Below, one piece after another: positions 20,700 to 30,643 of a stretch of DNA of 49,532 nt; position 1 is the stretch's first letter; each line of letters starts with the position of its first letter. The translations under genes and the position numbers were made by a program. Under the pieces are notes generated by a model. The model did not search any database, was not told the DNA's origin, and saw only the letters and a program-made list of their open reading frames with translations. This DNA comes from Symbiodinium natans (taxonomy: Eukaryota > Sar > Dinophyceae > Suessiales > Symbiodiniaceae): the NCBI GenBank assembly GCA_905221605.1, contig CAJNDS010000938.1:1-49532 (forward strand). The letters are read 5' to 3'.

Positions 20700-22500
20700 A
20701 AACCCTAAACCCTTAATCCCTAAACCCCTAGACACTAAACCCCTTGCTCGAACCCATAATAAAAAACACGAATCTCAGTACAGAAACCCAAGGTTTTCGG
20801 GTGCCCTCCATGTTGGGGGAGCTAGCTCACAGGAGGCCCAGAAACGCTTCAAAATGCACCAAAAGGTTCGGAAACCGTGCCAACCATTTTGGTCAAGTCG
20901 TAATTTTCCAAGTTTAAAGGCCAAGTAGTTCGGCTGAAACCCCGACCCCCCCTTGAAAGGGAAATCTTGCCTTAGAAAACCTGGATTTGTAAGGTCCGAG
21001 GCCCCAAAAGCCCCAAAAGGGGGACCCCAGGATTTGCTCGGGCCCACATTAACACTGCGATTATTTAGCACGACAATCCATGGCTTCGAAGTGCATTCTC
21101 TCCCGCAAAACCTGCCCGCAAAGCCGGATGGGTATGAGTTTAGGACCTAAACTCCGAAAGGGCTAGGGTTGAGTCGAGGGTTGAGGGTAGTCGCCTCATG
21201 AACCGTGCCGTAAGCAGGCCGAAGATCAGCGTTTGCAGCAAGCTTTCCCGTCCACCAGAAGATCTCACTAGCAAAACCGTCTCTGCCAAACCCCATCTGG
21301 GAAAAAGCGCACAACCCTAAACCCTGCAAAAGCACCCTGAGGTCCACGTTCGGTCGGGACTTTTTGTAACAGGAAGCCGGATCAACAGGGACCACAACTC
21401 AAAGTGCTCACCAAGGTAGACATGCCAGGATCCCTTTTAGGGTTCAGGGTTAGGAGGGCTGAGGAGGCTTTAGGGTTTAGGGTTTAGGGTTTTTTCGGTC
21501 TCTAGTACGTTCAGCGCCCATGGCCCATATCCATCAAGGGCAGGGCATGGCTGTCCATTTCTGCCATGAGTTCGGTCCATGATTTGATGTGGGCATATCC
21601 CAACATGGGGGTACCCCAACATACCCCTCCCCCCCCAAGAAGGGTATACGTACATTCCTCAGTAAAGGAATCCCAGAAAGGGTACCCCCAATTTAAGAAG
21701 CCCCTAGAATAATGTCTCGACTCTTTAAGCATTGGAACGGACTTTCGCTTCACATGCACTCCTTCCCTAACAAAGTCTTGACATTTTGGGTATAGGCAGG
21801 CCGAGGAAAACACCGCATTGTGCTATGCTGTCAGTCGCCCAGTAATCAAAAGGCTCCGCAACAACAAGCAGTCTGACAGGACGGCTCACTTCGAGGTTCA
21901 TGGGTAGTTGAGTCTAAAGTTATCGCCTCATCTAGGTACATATGACCCTACTTATGATGTTCCATGAACCTCCGAGCAAAGCCTAAATGAATGACAATGA
22001 CATGTGACTGGCTTGCCATGACTGCGAGGCATCATCCATTTCAGGTGCTGACATACTCTCGCACTGATTGCTCCATGGCTGGCCTTGTGTCAAGCAGGTC
22101 AACTACAAGCCATAGACCTTACGAGCCTTGAGACCTTCTTTGTCTAAACAGCTGCAGAGCTCATTGTCTTCAGGCTCCGGCTTTACTTCAACGCCCATCT
22201 GCACAACCGCCGGAACCTAGCAGGCACGGTTTGACAAAAACTTTGATCAAAGTTCACAAGCCCAATGCGCAAGCTCGCCAAAACAGGTCGAACGCGGCCT
22301 GAATCTTGGTGCCTTCTGACATACCCTCAATCTTGAATCGGACCTCGACGTCTGCTTTGGGTATACTTCGGCATCCACTCCACTGAAGATACCGAAAGAG
22401 GTCAGCTAAGGCAAGCTCCAAAAGCAAGGCACTTCCACCTCAAATCACATGTGCCCTATATTACCCGATCACAGCGTCACTCAGAAGGATCAGGAGCCGC
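20700..22500. other. No gene supported
   Basis: Short degenerate telomere-like tracts occur near 20700-20750 and 21438-21492. Repeated use of GGACCCC and AAAAGG phrases around 20780-21050 recalls the stretch 26590-26770. Open frames on the minus strand (20775-21071, 21511-21813) are low in credible composition. Confidence 0.35.
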
Positions 22501-22799
22501 GCAGCAAAGCTGAACGATGGCAAAAACGACACGAAGGTGCATCAGGTACCTTTCGGTGATCGGACTCAGGAAAGCTAGCAGGCTTGTGGACCCACTGTCG
22601 CGTGCGCAAAGGTGCCTTTGGACGCTAAAGAACTACTCCAGCACAATGCTTCGTTTGACCACATCTTTGGCAACAACAATGTGTGCGTGTGTGTGCGTCT
22701 ACCAATATTGTCAACATTTGCAAACCACGGAGAAGCGACATGAAGCCAAAACTTGCCGTAACTGAGCTTTCAACAGGGCTGCAGAATGGAGCTAAACTT

Positions 22800-22985
22800 T
22801 GCTCGGAACATCTCGGAACGGTCCAAGTGTTGAATGGAATTTGAGGCCCCGGATTAGCTCGAAGGTGAAGCCCTGGCTTGCATGGCACTTCCGGAACTCG
22901 GGAATCAACCGGGCACGCAAGCTTGTGTTCAAGAAGGCCGAGCCCGGGAAACGGAGCAATTGCATTAACAAGGTCCCGGAGTGCA
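22800..22985 (-). CDS. Candidate exon, unrecognised
   Basis: The minus frame reads ...GTLLMQLLRFPGSAFLNTSL... and ...RLIPEFRKCHASQGFTFELI. The composition is convincingly protein-like, with alternating hydrophobic residues. No domain recognised. It borders a perfect telomere-like array on its 5' side. Confidence 0.3.
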
Positions 22986-22989
22986 GCTG

Positions 22990-23049
22990 TTTAGGGTTTA
23001 GGGTTTAGGGTTTAGGGTTTAGGGTTTAGGGTTTAGGGTTTAGGGTTTG
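22990..23049 (+). repeat. Perfect TTTAGGG array
   Basis: Eight uninterrupted units. Confidence 0.9.
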
Positions 23050-23230
23050 CTTTGTGGTGGACACGGCTTGCAACCAACAGTAGGGTAGGGCCCGCACCCC
23101 AACTTCTCGATGTCATATTGCTGGAGCAAGAAGACCTTCCGAACTGATGTTCCGCCCCCCTTTTCTGCGGGCCCCCATGAGCAAGAGCAGGCAGACTCGG
23201 CTCCGCTGGGGCACATGCTCCCAAAACACA

Positions 23231-23326
23231 GGGTTTAGGGTTTAGGGTTTAGGGTTTAGGGTTTAGGGTTTAGGGTTTAGGGTTTAGGGTTTAGGGTTTA
23301 GGGTTTAGGGTTTAGGGTTTAGGGTT
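23231..23326 (+). repeat. Longest perfect TTTAGGG array in the window
   Basis: Thirteen to fourteen uninterrupted units over 96 bases, in the same orientation as the array 180 bases to the left. The lack of decay suggests a young insertion or ongoing homogenisation. Confidence 0.95.
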
Positions 23327-23500
23327 CTTCTTCGTCTGCTGGGCTTGCGGTGCGAGGTTTTTCATTCGCGTGCGCCTGAAATCGCCTTCGAGCGTCCGTA
23401 GACCTAACTCGATCCCCCGTCGCTTGAGCCGCAGGATGGCCTCTCGCTACGAGCCTCGCTTGTGACGCAAGTTTCCCACAACCTGTGCTGGAGGTCCTAT

Positions 23501-23779
23501 TCAGGTCTTGACTTCATCCTGCGCTTTATCTCGCTCCAACGCTGCGACCGTGTGGGACGACACGGAGTTCTTCTCTCCTCTTCTCCTTGTTCTTCTTGTT
23601 CTTCTTCTCCTTCTTCTCCTTGTTCTTCTTCTGCTGCTTCTGAAGGCTTCTGCTTGCGGAAGGGCCCCGGCCACGACGGCCCGCTGCTCCGTCAGTATCT
23701 CTCTCTCCTCTCTCGCTCCCTGATCGGCTCTCTCCGCACACACATCCGAAATACGACTGCACCGAGGCTCGCACGACAC
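23501..23779 (-). CDS. Candidate helical, Arg-rich exon
   Basis: The minus frame contains CAERADQGAREEREILTEQR, an Arg-rich low-complexity run encoded by a CTT/CTC-type microsatellite (23579-23640), then VAALERDKAQDEVKT and a stop. Heptad-like spacing suggests a coiled coil. The microsatellite also opens frames in other phases, so the call is weak. Confidence 0.3.
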   Translation of the reverse strand: MSCEPRCSRISDVCAERADQGAREEREILTEQRAVVAGALPQAEAFRSSRRRTRRRRRRRTRRTRRRGEKNSVSSHTVAALERDKAQDEVKT

Positions 23780-24825
23780 CCTGGCAAGCCCACGGATTGT
23801 AGGGTTTAGGGTTTAAGGATTCGAGGCAAACGGCCAGCTCAACCAAAGATGCTCTAGAACGCTCTGCTCTAAATGATGTCAACACAGGCCAGTCAACACC
23901 AAGGGCACGATCTGCAGCAAGGGATTGCCTCAGAGCCCTTTAGGGCTTCGGGTTCGGGGGGTTAGGGACGAACTCAAGCATCACTACACTGAACGGATGG
24001 CTGCCTCCAGGAATCATCTCACCGTCGGCCGCAAGAGGAACGGAACCATCCAACCGTGTACTTGGCTACTTGCTGCTTGCGACCATGGTTCTGCCTGCAT
24101 CCTTCCTAAAGAAGAAGTTACTGCAACCTTACAGTCGTGGGTCTGCTGAGCAGCATTCACGCATCTGATGTTCATTGCACCATTCTTACTCGTCGCGCGG
24201 AATGGATAGCCTCTTTTCTGCGAGGCCTCTAACCAGCAAAAGCTCAAGTGCATGAAGCGGCTAAAGCAGGTCACGTGGTGCGTGCAGCATGCTCGGGTCA
24301 ACAGCATCCCACGAAATTGCAGCTTTAACTTCTCCACTTTGCGGAGCTCAATATACAGACTTCATGAATTCAACGCTAGTTTCTGCCGCTTGGCGGCAGC
24401 AACTAACTTCAAAATCGTGTTTTGCTGTTCTCTAGTTTCTCACTCTATGACCCTCTCGACGGTCATGAGCTGATAAATCTCAGACGTGTCACATTCGCGA
24501 CAAAAAGAAGAAGTGCACGGAAACAACACACCTCGCTCAAACACTTCGGAATGAACATGCCTTGCCTCTACGTCTTGTTTCGGCCAGGCAGGCAGCTGAC
24601 GTGCTTATGTCTGCACACTGTAAGCGCTGCAAGTGTAAGCTGGATGCTTACTTAGACCCAAGAGTAACCTGGGAATAGATAAGGTGCCCGTTTTGGCTTA
24701 AAGGGGCTTGCCCCTGGACCCTAAATCCGAAAAGCCGGAAGGAGACGGGCCCAGATACCAGGTGGCGCAGACGCTGCTGGTAGGTAGGTACGTCTGGTGA
24801 CGCCCCAAGCACCACTCTGCTACTG
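23780..24825. other. Intergenic, 3' of glutamine synthetase; nothing firm
   Basis: Short ORFs on both strands (24014-24337 minus, 24252-24473 plus) lack recognisable features. Confidence 0.35.
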
Positions 24826-25329
24826 TTACTCGATCGGCACACTTTCAAGGTCGGGCTTGGAGCCTGAGTCAGGCTTGGAGTCGTTCTCCTCGTTCTGGAG
24901 AAGGGTCGTCTCGACCTCAACACTTGAGGGAAACCTTACCTCAGGAGTCAAGCTTGCTCTGCTAAGTGCGTTTGTCGGGTTGTCGTCAAAATGCTCGTTC
25001 CTGAAATGACGAGCAATGCGGAAGTCCATGCGTGCCGCCTCATCGCGAAGACTTGACACCGGAGAGCACAATTGCACCAGCGTTCCCTAAGCCTCACTCC
25101 ATAACCCCTCGAGGCTCCCCCGCCCTCCCTGTACCCGCCCCCCCCCCCCCCCCCCCCGCCATCAAAAAAACCTGCAAAATCTTCTTTCTTCGATTGCAGT
25201 TGCGGTTGGTGGTGGCGGTGGTGGTGGTGGTGGACAGAATGGTGGTAGTGGTCAGGGTGGTGGCGGCAGTTGGCAGTTGTGGCGGTTTTGGGGGTTGTGG
25301 CGGTGGTGGCTCGAGGCAGTGGCGGTGGC

Positions 25330-25361
<32 letters not shown>

Positions 25362-28300
25362 TGGCGGTTGTGAAGTCAAAGCGCAACTTCCCTATGCCTC
25401 TGCTTCGTCCAGATGCACAACTGTTTTGGCTCACAATTTGGGGGGCTCGCCCCACCCCTCCGCCCCCCAACGCACACCGCGTACTACTGCTCAGCACAGC
25501 AGATAGGATCCCGGCCAGAAGCTGAGAGACCAAGTATGGATCCATGTTGGCTGCCGGCCGCCTGTCCTGCGTCAGGCTCTCCGCAGTGGAAACACATTAG
25601 GATTTGGATAGGCAACCTGCCTCGTAGTAGCCACAGTCACGCATCGCCTGGCCGCATCGTGGCAGGCAAGATTTGAATATCTTCTATATATGGTCCGATA
25701 CACCCACCATCAGCTAAGGCAGCGGCTACTTTGCAGCCGATGCGTATGCTGGCTGCTCGATCACCTACACCTGCAAGCATGTCAGCCTGATGGCACCACT
25801 CCCCATTAAGTGTCCACGGTTTGTTGTGGCAGGCGCACCCCATGAAAAGTCATTGATCGAAGCCGTGTCGTCTTTGCCAGTGAGACGGCGCTCATTCCCA
25901 ATTCCATAATTCGCGATGTGCTTGTCCTGTAGTTTCGCTCACATGAGGCTCCAGGGGCGCAGAAGCCAAAGGAAGCACATGAAGCACGCAGTCAAGATGC
26001 TCTGAGGCAAGGACATGATTCTTTCGCAGCCGCTCACACTGCAGCTTGATGGCCTCCATGCCTCCTTCGAGCCAGCATCAAGATCAAACACACGCCCTAT
26101 AGAGCAGGAGTTGACCACGTGTCACCAGCACCACCACTCTCTCACAACATCACCATCTGTCGCCATGCACCTCTCAACAGCACAGTGAACACCCTTGCAA
26201 TCTTCCTGGGCTACTACGCGTAGCCATGTTGGAGTAGTTTGTGTGACCTCAGTAACGGGGCCAGTAACGGGGCCATCCGGCACTGCTGAGGAAACAGTGC
26301 TTCTAGATGTCCATGCACATCACTGAGGTTCAGCAGCCAATTCCAGCTTGCTTTGGAACGGGCTTTGGATCAAAGGTGACACCCACCTGGAACTCCTCAG
26401 CGTCAGTTCACATCACTCGTGATTCTGCATGTTCCTCTTCCGTCCTCGCATAGTCTCTGCAAGATGTATCGTGCCATCCACAAATCATCCGCACCCAACC
26501 TTGCGGCGACTTCCACTCAGATCACTCAGTTTAGGGTCCAGGGTTCAGGCGCCTGCTTGTCATGTAAGTTTCCAGACTCGCAGTTCTCTAAATAGGGTCC
26601 GTTTTCAAGGACTTTACGCCACCCTCAAAAACAGGATTCCAACAGGGACCCTAATTTAGAGAACTTCCCATATGCGAGCTTCCAAAAAAACTTAGGGTCC
26701 CCTTTTGTACGCCCAAGGATACGGGCAGAATCGCCCTGCGCAGGACCCCAAAAAGGGATCCCTGGTTTCGAAAGCCCCGCACAAGGCTTAGGGTTTGGGG
26801 CCTGCTGCGTGCGAGCAGCGTTCCAGATGCTGGACCCACCTGAAACTCCCACTGGCCAGGTGCGACCTTGAACAGGGAGGGACGAGAACCCTAGACCATC
26901 GTCTTGGTCCCTCAGGCCTCTCTGCACCCGCATAAGAGGAAGCGGATGCATCTAAACAGAATTCGGGCTAACTATGTGATGTGTACCGCTGGCATGTGCT
27001 AAAGGACACCCCACAAGTACACTCACCAATGCTTATAAGGAGCCTTAGGTACACTCACCAAAACCTCAAAAGAAACAATACCTCAAAGACCGCTTGAAAC
27101 ATATCACGGCCTCGGAATTGATGCCACCAATCATCACTCCGGCATAAAGACAAGCTCGATAATGGCACTCGATGAGGCTGCGTGCCACGACCTTCTCTGA
27201 TCCCACAGAGCAGTAGAAGGCCTTAGTCACGTATCAGAGTTTGCACAACCGGGGAAATGAACTCCTCTGCAAGAGGGGGTGCACTGGGTGGTGGGTGGAG
27301 GGGGTGCACTGGGTGGGGTGCACTGCTTGCATGAGATCCCTGACACGCATGAGCCAAGCAGCCGTGTCTTTGTCAGGATACTTCCCGCGAGGCCATCCCA
27401 GTGGCCAATTTGTCGTGGTGTCAAGCAAGTAATACTCTTGCTCAAAGCCAAACCAGGGATCCTACAGCAAATGAGGCATGGCCGCTGTCATCAAAGCTAA
27501 AACTGCGCTCGGTGCCTCTCCGATTTCTTCGGCGCGGCGCATGGCCTGGGCGAGAGTCTGCCGTGTGGGATACTCATGTTTGGCATCATCCCTCTTCTCG
27601 TTCTGTTTCATGTCATTCTTGCTTCGTCTTCTGACGGGCCAAGGACCTTCCCTTGCAAGTGCGCTGGGGTGTGAGACGGTTCGGAGAAGGCAGGGAACAA
27701 CAGAACCAAAGAAAACACTGTGCCACACCTTCCCGACAAACAGTCGGCTAATCTACCTCTGACTTCCCACACCAAGCCAACTTCTCCACATCCTGACACA
27801 ACCCCTGAACTGACCCCTCACTTTCAAACTTTCCCCACACGAACCCTGAACCCAAAACAACCTAAACCCGTAATACGGTTGTTGCTTGCTCATCTAACAG
27901 CGCCTCGTGCTGGTGGAAAGAGTCCTCTGACAGCCCTATCTCCAACTTCACTCATCATCCAGACCCCAAATTAAACTCGACCCATGTTAGGGCTTAGGGT
28001 TTAGGTTTTAGGGGGCCGCCCTCCGCCATTGTAAGCCCTGTCTCTTCCTGGTCAGGGAGATGATGAGCTCATCCACACTCTGTAAGCTGAAGCTGAGATT
28101 CTTGTGAGATTTTCTGCGACAACTTCCTACGAGTAGCTTGGTAGCCTACGACAACAGGGTACCCATTTGTTGTTGGTTACTTTACAAGCGTACCTAGAAC
28201 CAAAAAAAAGGGTTAAAGGGTAGCACTGGGCTACCAAGCTAGTTCTTAAAAGGCCAATTGGGAAGCTTGGTACCTCAGAGTTGGCTTTCAGGGGTCACAT

Positions 28301-29148
28301 AGGGCACCCGGTAAGAACCCTCAAGTGCATGAGTTGCAGCCTTGAGCACTGCCTCACACGCAGCGCGTGTGTTGAATTTTGTTGCAGAGCCGTAATCTTT
28401 CTCATCACCCGACGGCTCCTGGGAGTTTGCCAGCCAGGCGTCTGCAATGTGAGCACAGAGGCGTGACACCGCAGCAGGAGTCGGTCACAAAGCATGAACC
28501 CCTTTCATCCGTAGCTGAACCCCTTTCATCCGTAGCTGCCGAGCTTCCTGGTACGTGTCTGCCAAGACGATTATATTGTTGTTGCCTGGCCGGAATGGGT
28601 CCCGGTACATCCGGCGCGGCACAATCACGATGTCCTTTGCATCCTGGGCAAAGAGCCAGTCAAGCAACAATATTTCGGGCACAGCTATGAACTACCTGCA
28701 TTCGACTTCTCATTGATAGGGAAATTGCACCGTTCCTGAAGCGACATTTCAGTTCAACAGTGCACTGTCAGCCTGCACTGTTTGAAGGCTCAATCAGTTC
28801 ATCCTCAGAAGTACATGGGTACAAAGTCTGCATGCGTGTGCTTAGAACATCCTGCAGCTATGAAGCATCTCCCGAGTAGGTCCAGATAGGAATTTCTTCC
28901 AGGGAAACTGGAGCTTCTTCGAGCGTGAGTGTCTTGCAGCACAGGTCAAAGCTCTGTCCATCCCAATAGTCAGAGTCGACCCAGACATACCTCGAGCAGG
29001 GTGCTTCCAGAGAACTCCCCCGAGAAATCTAACCCCAAAAATCACTCAGCTTCACAAATCGTAACTGCCAAGTCCAGCCAAGCAACTCGGCTTGCACCTT
29101 GCCATTCTGATCCAGCGACATGTACTTCTTGGAGAGCTGCGGATCCAT
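24826..29148 (-). CDS. GS: Glutamine synthetase, eukaryotic class II type
   Basis: Makes glutamine from glutamate, ammonia and ATP, the main ammonium-assimilating step. Exons by frame: 29148-29087 ([20 protein letters not shown]), 28990-about 28861, about 28650-28545 ([10 protein letters not shown]), about 28400-28320, 27461-27363 ([10 protein letters not shown]), 27221-27108 (HYRACLYAG), 26866-26824 ([10 protein letters not shown]), 26515-26445 ([10 protein letters not shown]), 26395-26335 (VTFDPKPVP), 26247-26218 (HTNYS), 26064-26015, 25926-25839 (NERRLTG), 25770-25730 (DRAASIRIG), 25647-25621, 25566-about 25493 ([11 protein letters not shown]) and a probable last exon 25052-24826. About 430 residues, longer than the usual 350-375 because of an acidic C-terminal tail. 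Metal-ligand Glu in FEQEY, NSEA, QWEFQ and YYEDRRP are present. Unusual: HET of the active-site flap reads DDT, and NWNGAG reads KQAGIG. The exon 2/3 junction is unresolved. Donors are GT, GC and GA. Confidence 0.93.
25138..25375. repeat. C20 run and GGT/GGC triplet repeat in the last GS intron
   Basis: A 20-base C run at about 25138-25157 is followed by a GGT/GGC-rich triplet tract (25200-25372) with about eight perfect GGTGGC units near its end. It lies between GS exon 15 and the proposed terminal exon, so it is probably intronic. The poly-Gly and poly-Pro frames here are not credible genes. Confidence 0.8.
27001..27062. repeat. 62-bp element shared with 33335-33395
   Basis: Both copies share AAAGGACACCC, then TACACTCACC, then AAGGA.CCTTA and a second TACACTCACCAA in the same order and spacing. 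This copy lies in the GS intron between the HYRACLYAG and PGQWEF exons; the other is the core of an inverted-repeat element. It is probably a dispersed MITE-like family. Confidence 0.7.
28134..28241. repeat. Inverted-repeat element in GS intron
   Basis: Perfect 13-base terminal inverted repeats, TAGCTTGGTAGCC (28134-28146) and its complement (28229-28241), enclose about 82 bases. They lie in the 860-base GS intron between the exons ending at 28320 and starting at 27461. Confidence 0.6.
28495..28536. repeat. Perfect 21-bp tandem duplication at a GS exon/intron edge
   Basis: Two identical 21-base units (28495-28515 and 28516-28536) lie next to the end of the RMYRDPF exon. Read in the exon frame they add seven residues, but the alignment to other glutamine synthetases suggests the exon stops before them, so they are probably intronic. 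Confidence 0.85.
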
Positions 29149-30643
29149 GCTGGTCATGTGGATGCCGGTGTTGGCTTGGCATGGCCCAGTTCCAGGAGCC
29201 GCCCTGGTGGAGCCGCCGGACCCCATGTCGCGCCTGCGAGAAGATAACTGCCAAAAAATGAGCCGATGCAAGCAATTAGTAGGGGGTTTTAGGGTATTTT
29301 AGGGTCTACAGCTAAGATAGCTAAGGACTTTTGCGATTTTTAAGGGTGCTCTTCCAGCCTGGATCGAGTGCTGGGATCTGGTGCGGAGATGAGCACATGG
29401 CATAGAGTCACGGCGGCACGACCCCTCTTCAGCCAAATTTTGCAGGCAGAGGCGGGAGACTTCGCAACCTTCAGCGACACAGCATGAGTAATTACATACG
29501 GTTACGGCCACCTTCTTCATGTCAGTCTTTGAGCTGTATTACATCACGACGGGCCGTGCTAATGCCGCGCTGGTGCAGATAGTCCTTTTACTCCCTCAGC
29601 TACAGGGTCAACCTATACGTTCCGTATCCTTGCCACTTGATCGTTCCGCACTTTCTTCGTCGGCGCCAATCGTGACTACTCCAGCTCTCGGTAAGCTGCT
29701 TGTGTCCCCAACCGAGTGAGTTTTGACATTGTTGTGGCCTGGAGTCTCCAAGTATGACCCGGCTCAAGACAGAAGCATAGAGCAGTGGAGCAGCTAGAAT
29801 GCGGCGAGCTGCAGGATGCAGGAGACGTAGATCGAACGCCAAAGCCAAGCATCTGCATAAGCACTCGAATGCTAAGAAACAACAAGTATGTTAAGCAGCG
29901 ACAAGGCAGTACTTTTTGCAAGCTCGAGCGCGTTGGCATGATCCATGCGGGACATGCATGTACAATCACGTAGATCGCGCTTCAGGCTCCGATCTGGGAA
30001 GTGGCGCTGCCCGGGGATCCTTCAGCATCCTTCAGCATGTCGGTTCCTGAACCAGCTGCAAAAAAGGGTTTAGAGTTTAGGGTTTAGGGTTTAAGGTTTA
30101 GGGTTTAGGGCTTAGGGTTTAGGGTTTAAGGTTTAGGGTTTAGGGGGTCCACTGCATCAAGCTCCTTCCACGGTGAACGAGCCTTCTGACACAACTCCTA
30201 CATCATCGCCATGAGCGTTTGTTTGTGGATGTTTGTGGGTCCGCAAGTCAAAAGACAACCTTGGTGGAGCTGACCCCTACGCTCTCATGACTCCTGAATG
30301 ATCCACCCACCCCTCCACCAAAAAAGCCACGGCCTCACCCAAAAACCGTCTCAAAAAAAAAAAGCAGACAAGAATCCCTATTAACTGCGAACTTGCATCG
30401 GAGGGCCCACGCCTTCGCCTTGCCCAAGTTGAGATCCGAATCATGAGACCGCTCACTCCTGGCGGGCTTCATGATGCCTTGCACACAATGCACATCATAC
30501 ATGGGGGGCTGCTCTGAAGGCCCCTTTGAAGCGATGAACCGTGCGATAAGAGTCCCTGTCAAGGAGGAATCCTGAATTACTACAGTGCTGGACATTTTGG
30601 TTTAGGGGCTAGGGGTTAGGGTTCAGGGACAGCCACCCAAAAT
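29149..30643. other. Spacer between GS start and SCO1 end; TTTAGGG array
   Basis: Contains a telomere-like array at 30066-30146 (about eleven units, two with TTTAAGG), a short tract at 29281-29306, and a degenerate tract at 30600-30628 just past the SCO1 stop. Short ORFs (29519-29719 plus, 29600-29969 minus) are not assignable. I found no promoter motif; dinoflagellate promoters are poorly defined. Confidence 0.5.

Noticed and set aside
20874-20900. Sequence resembling the dinoflagellate spliced leader (CCATTTTGG followed by TCAAG)
   Set aside because: Only the core matches, with insertions and a missing C; there is no downstream donor context or tandem arrangement, so it is not a credible spliced-leader gene or relic.
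27478-27762. Minus frame reading [20 protein letters not shown] in the GS intron before exon 27461-27363
   Set aside because: The flanking exons join in frame without it, and glutamine synthetases have no extra segment here; a chance ORF or a fragment of another gene is more likely.
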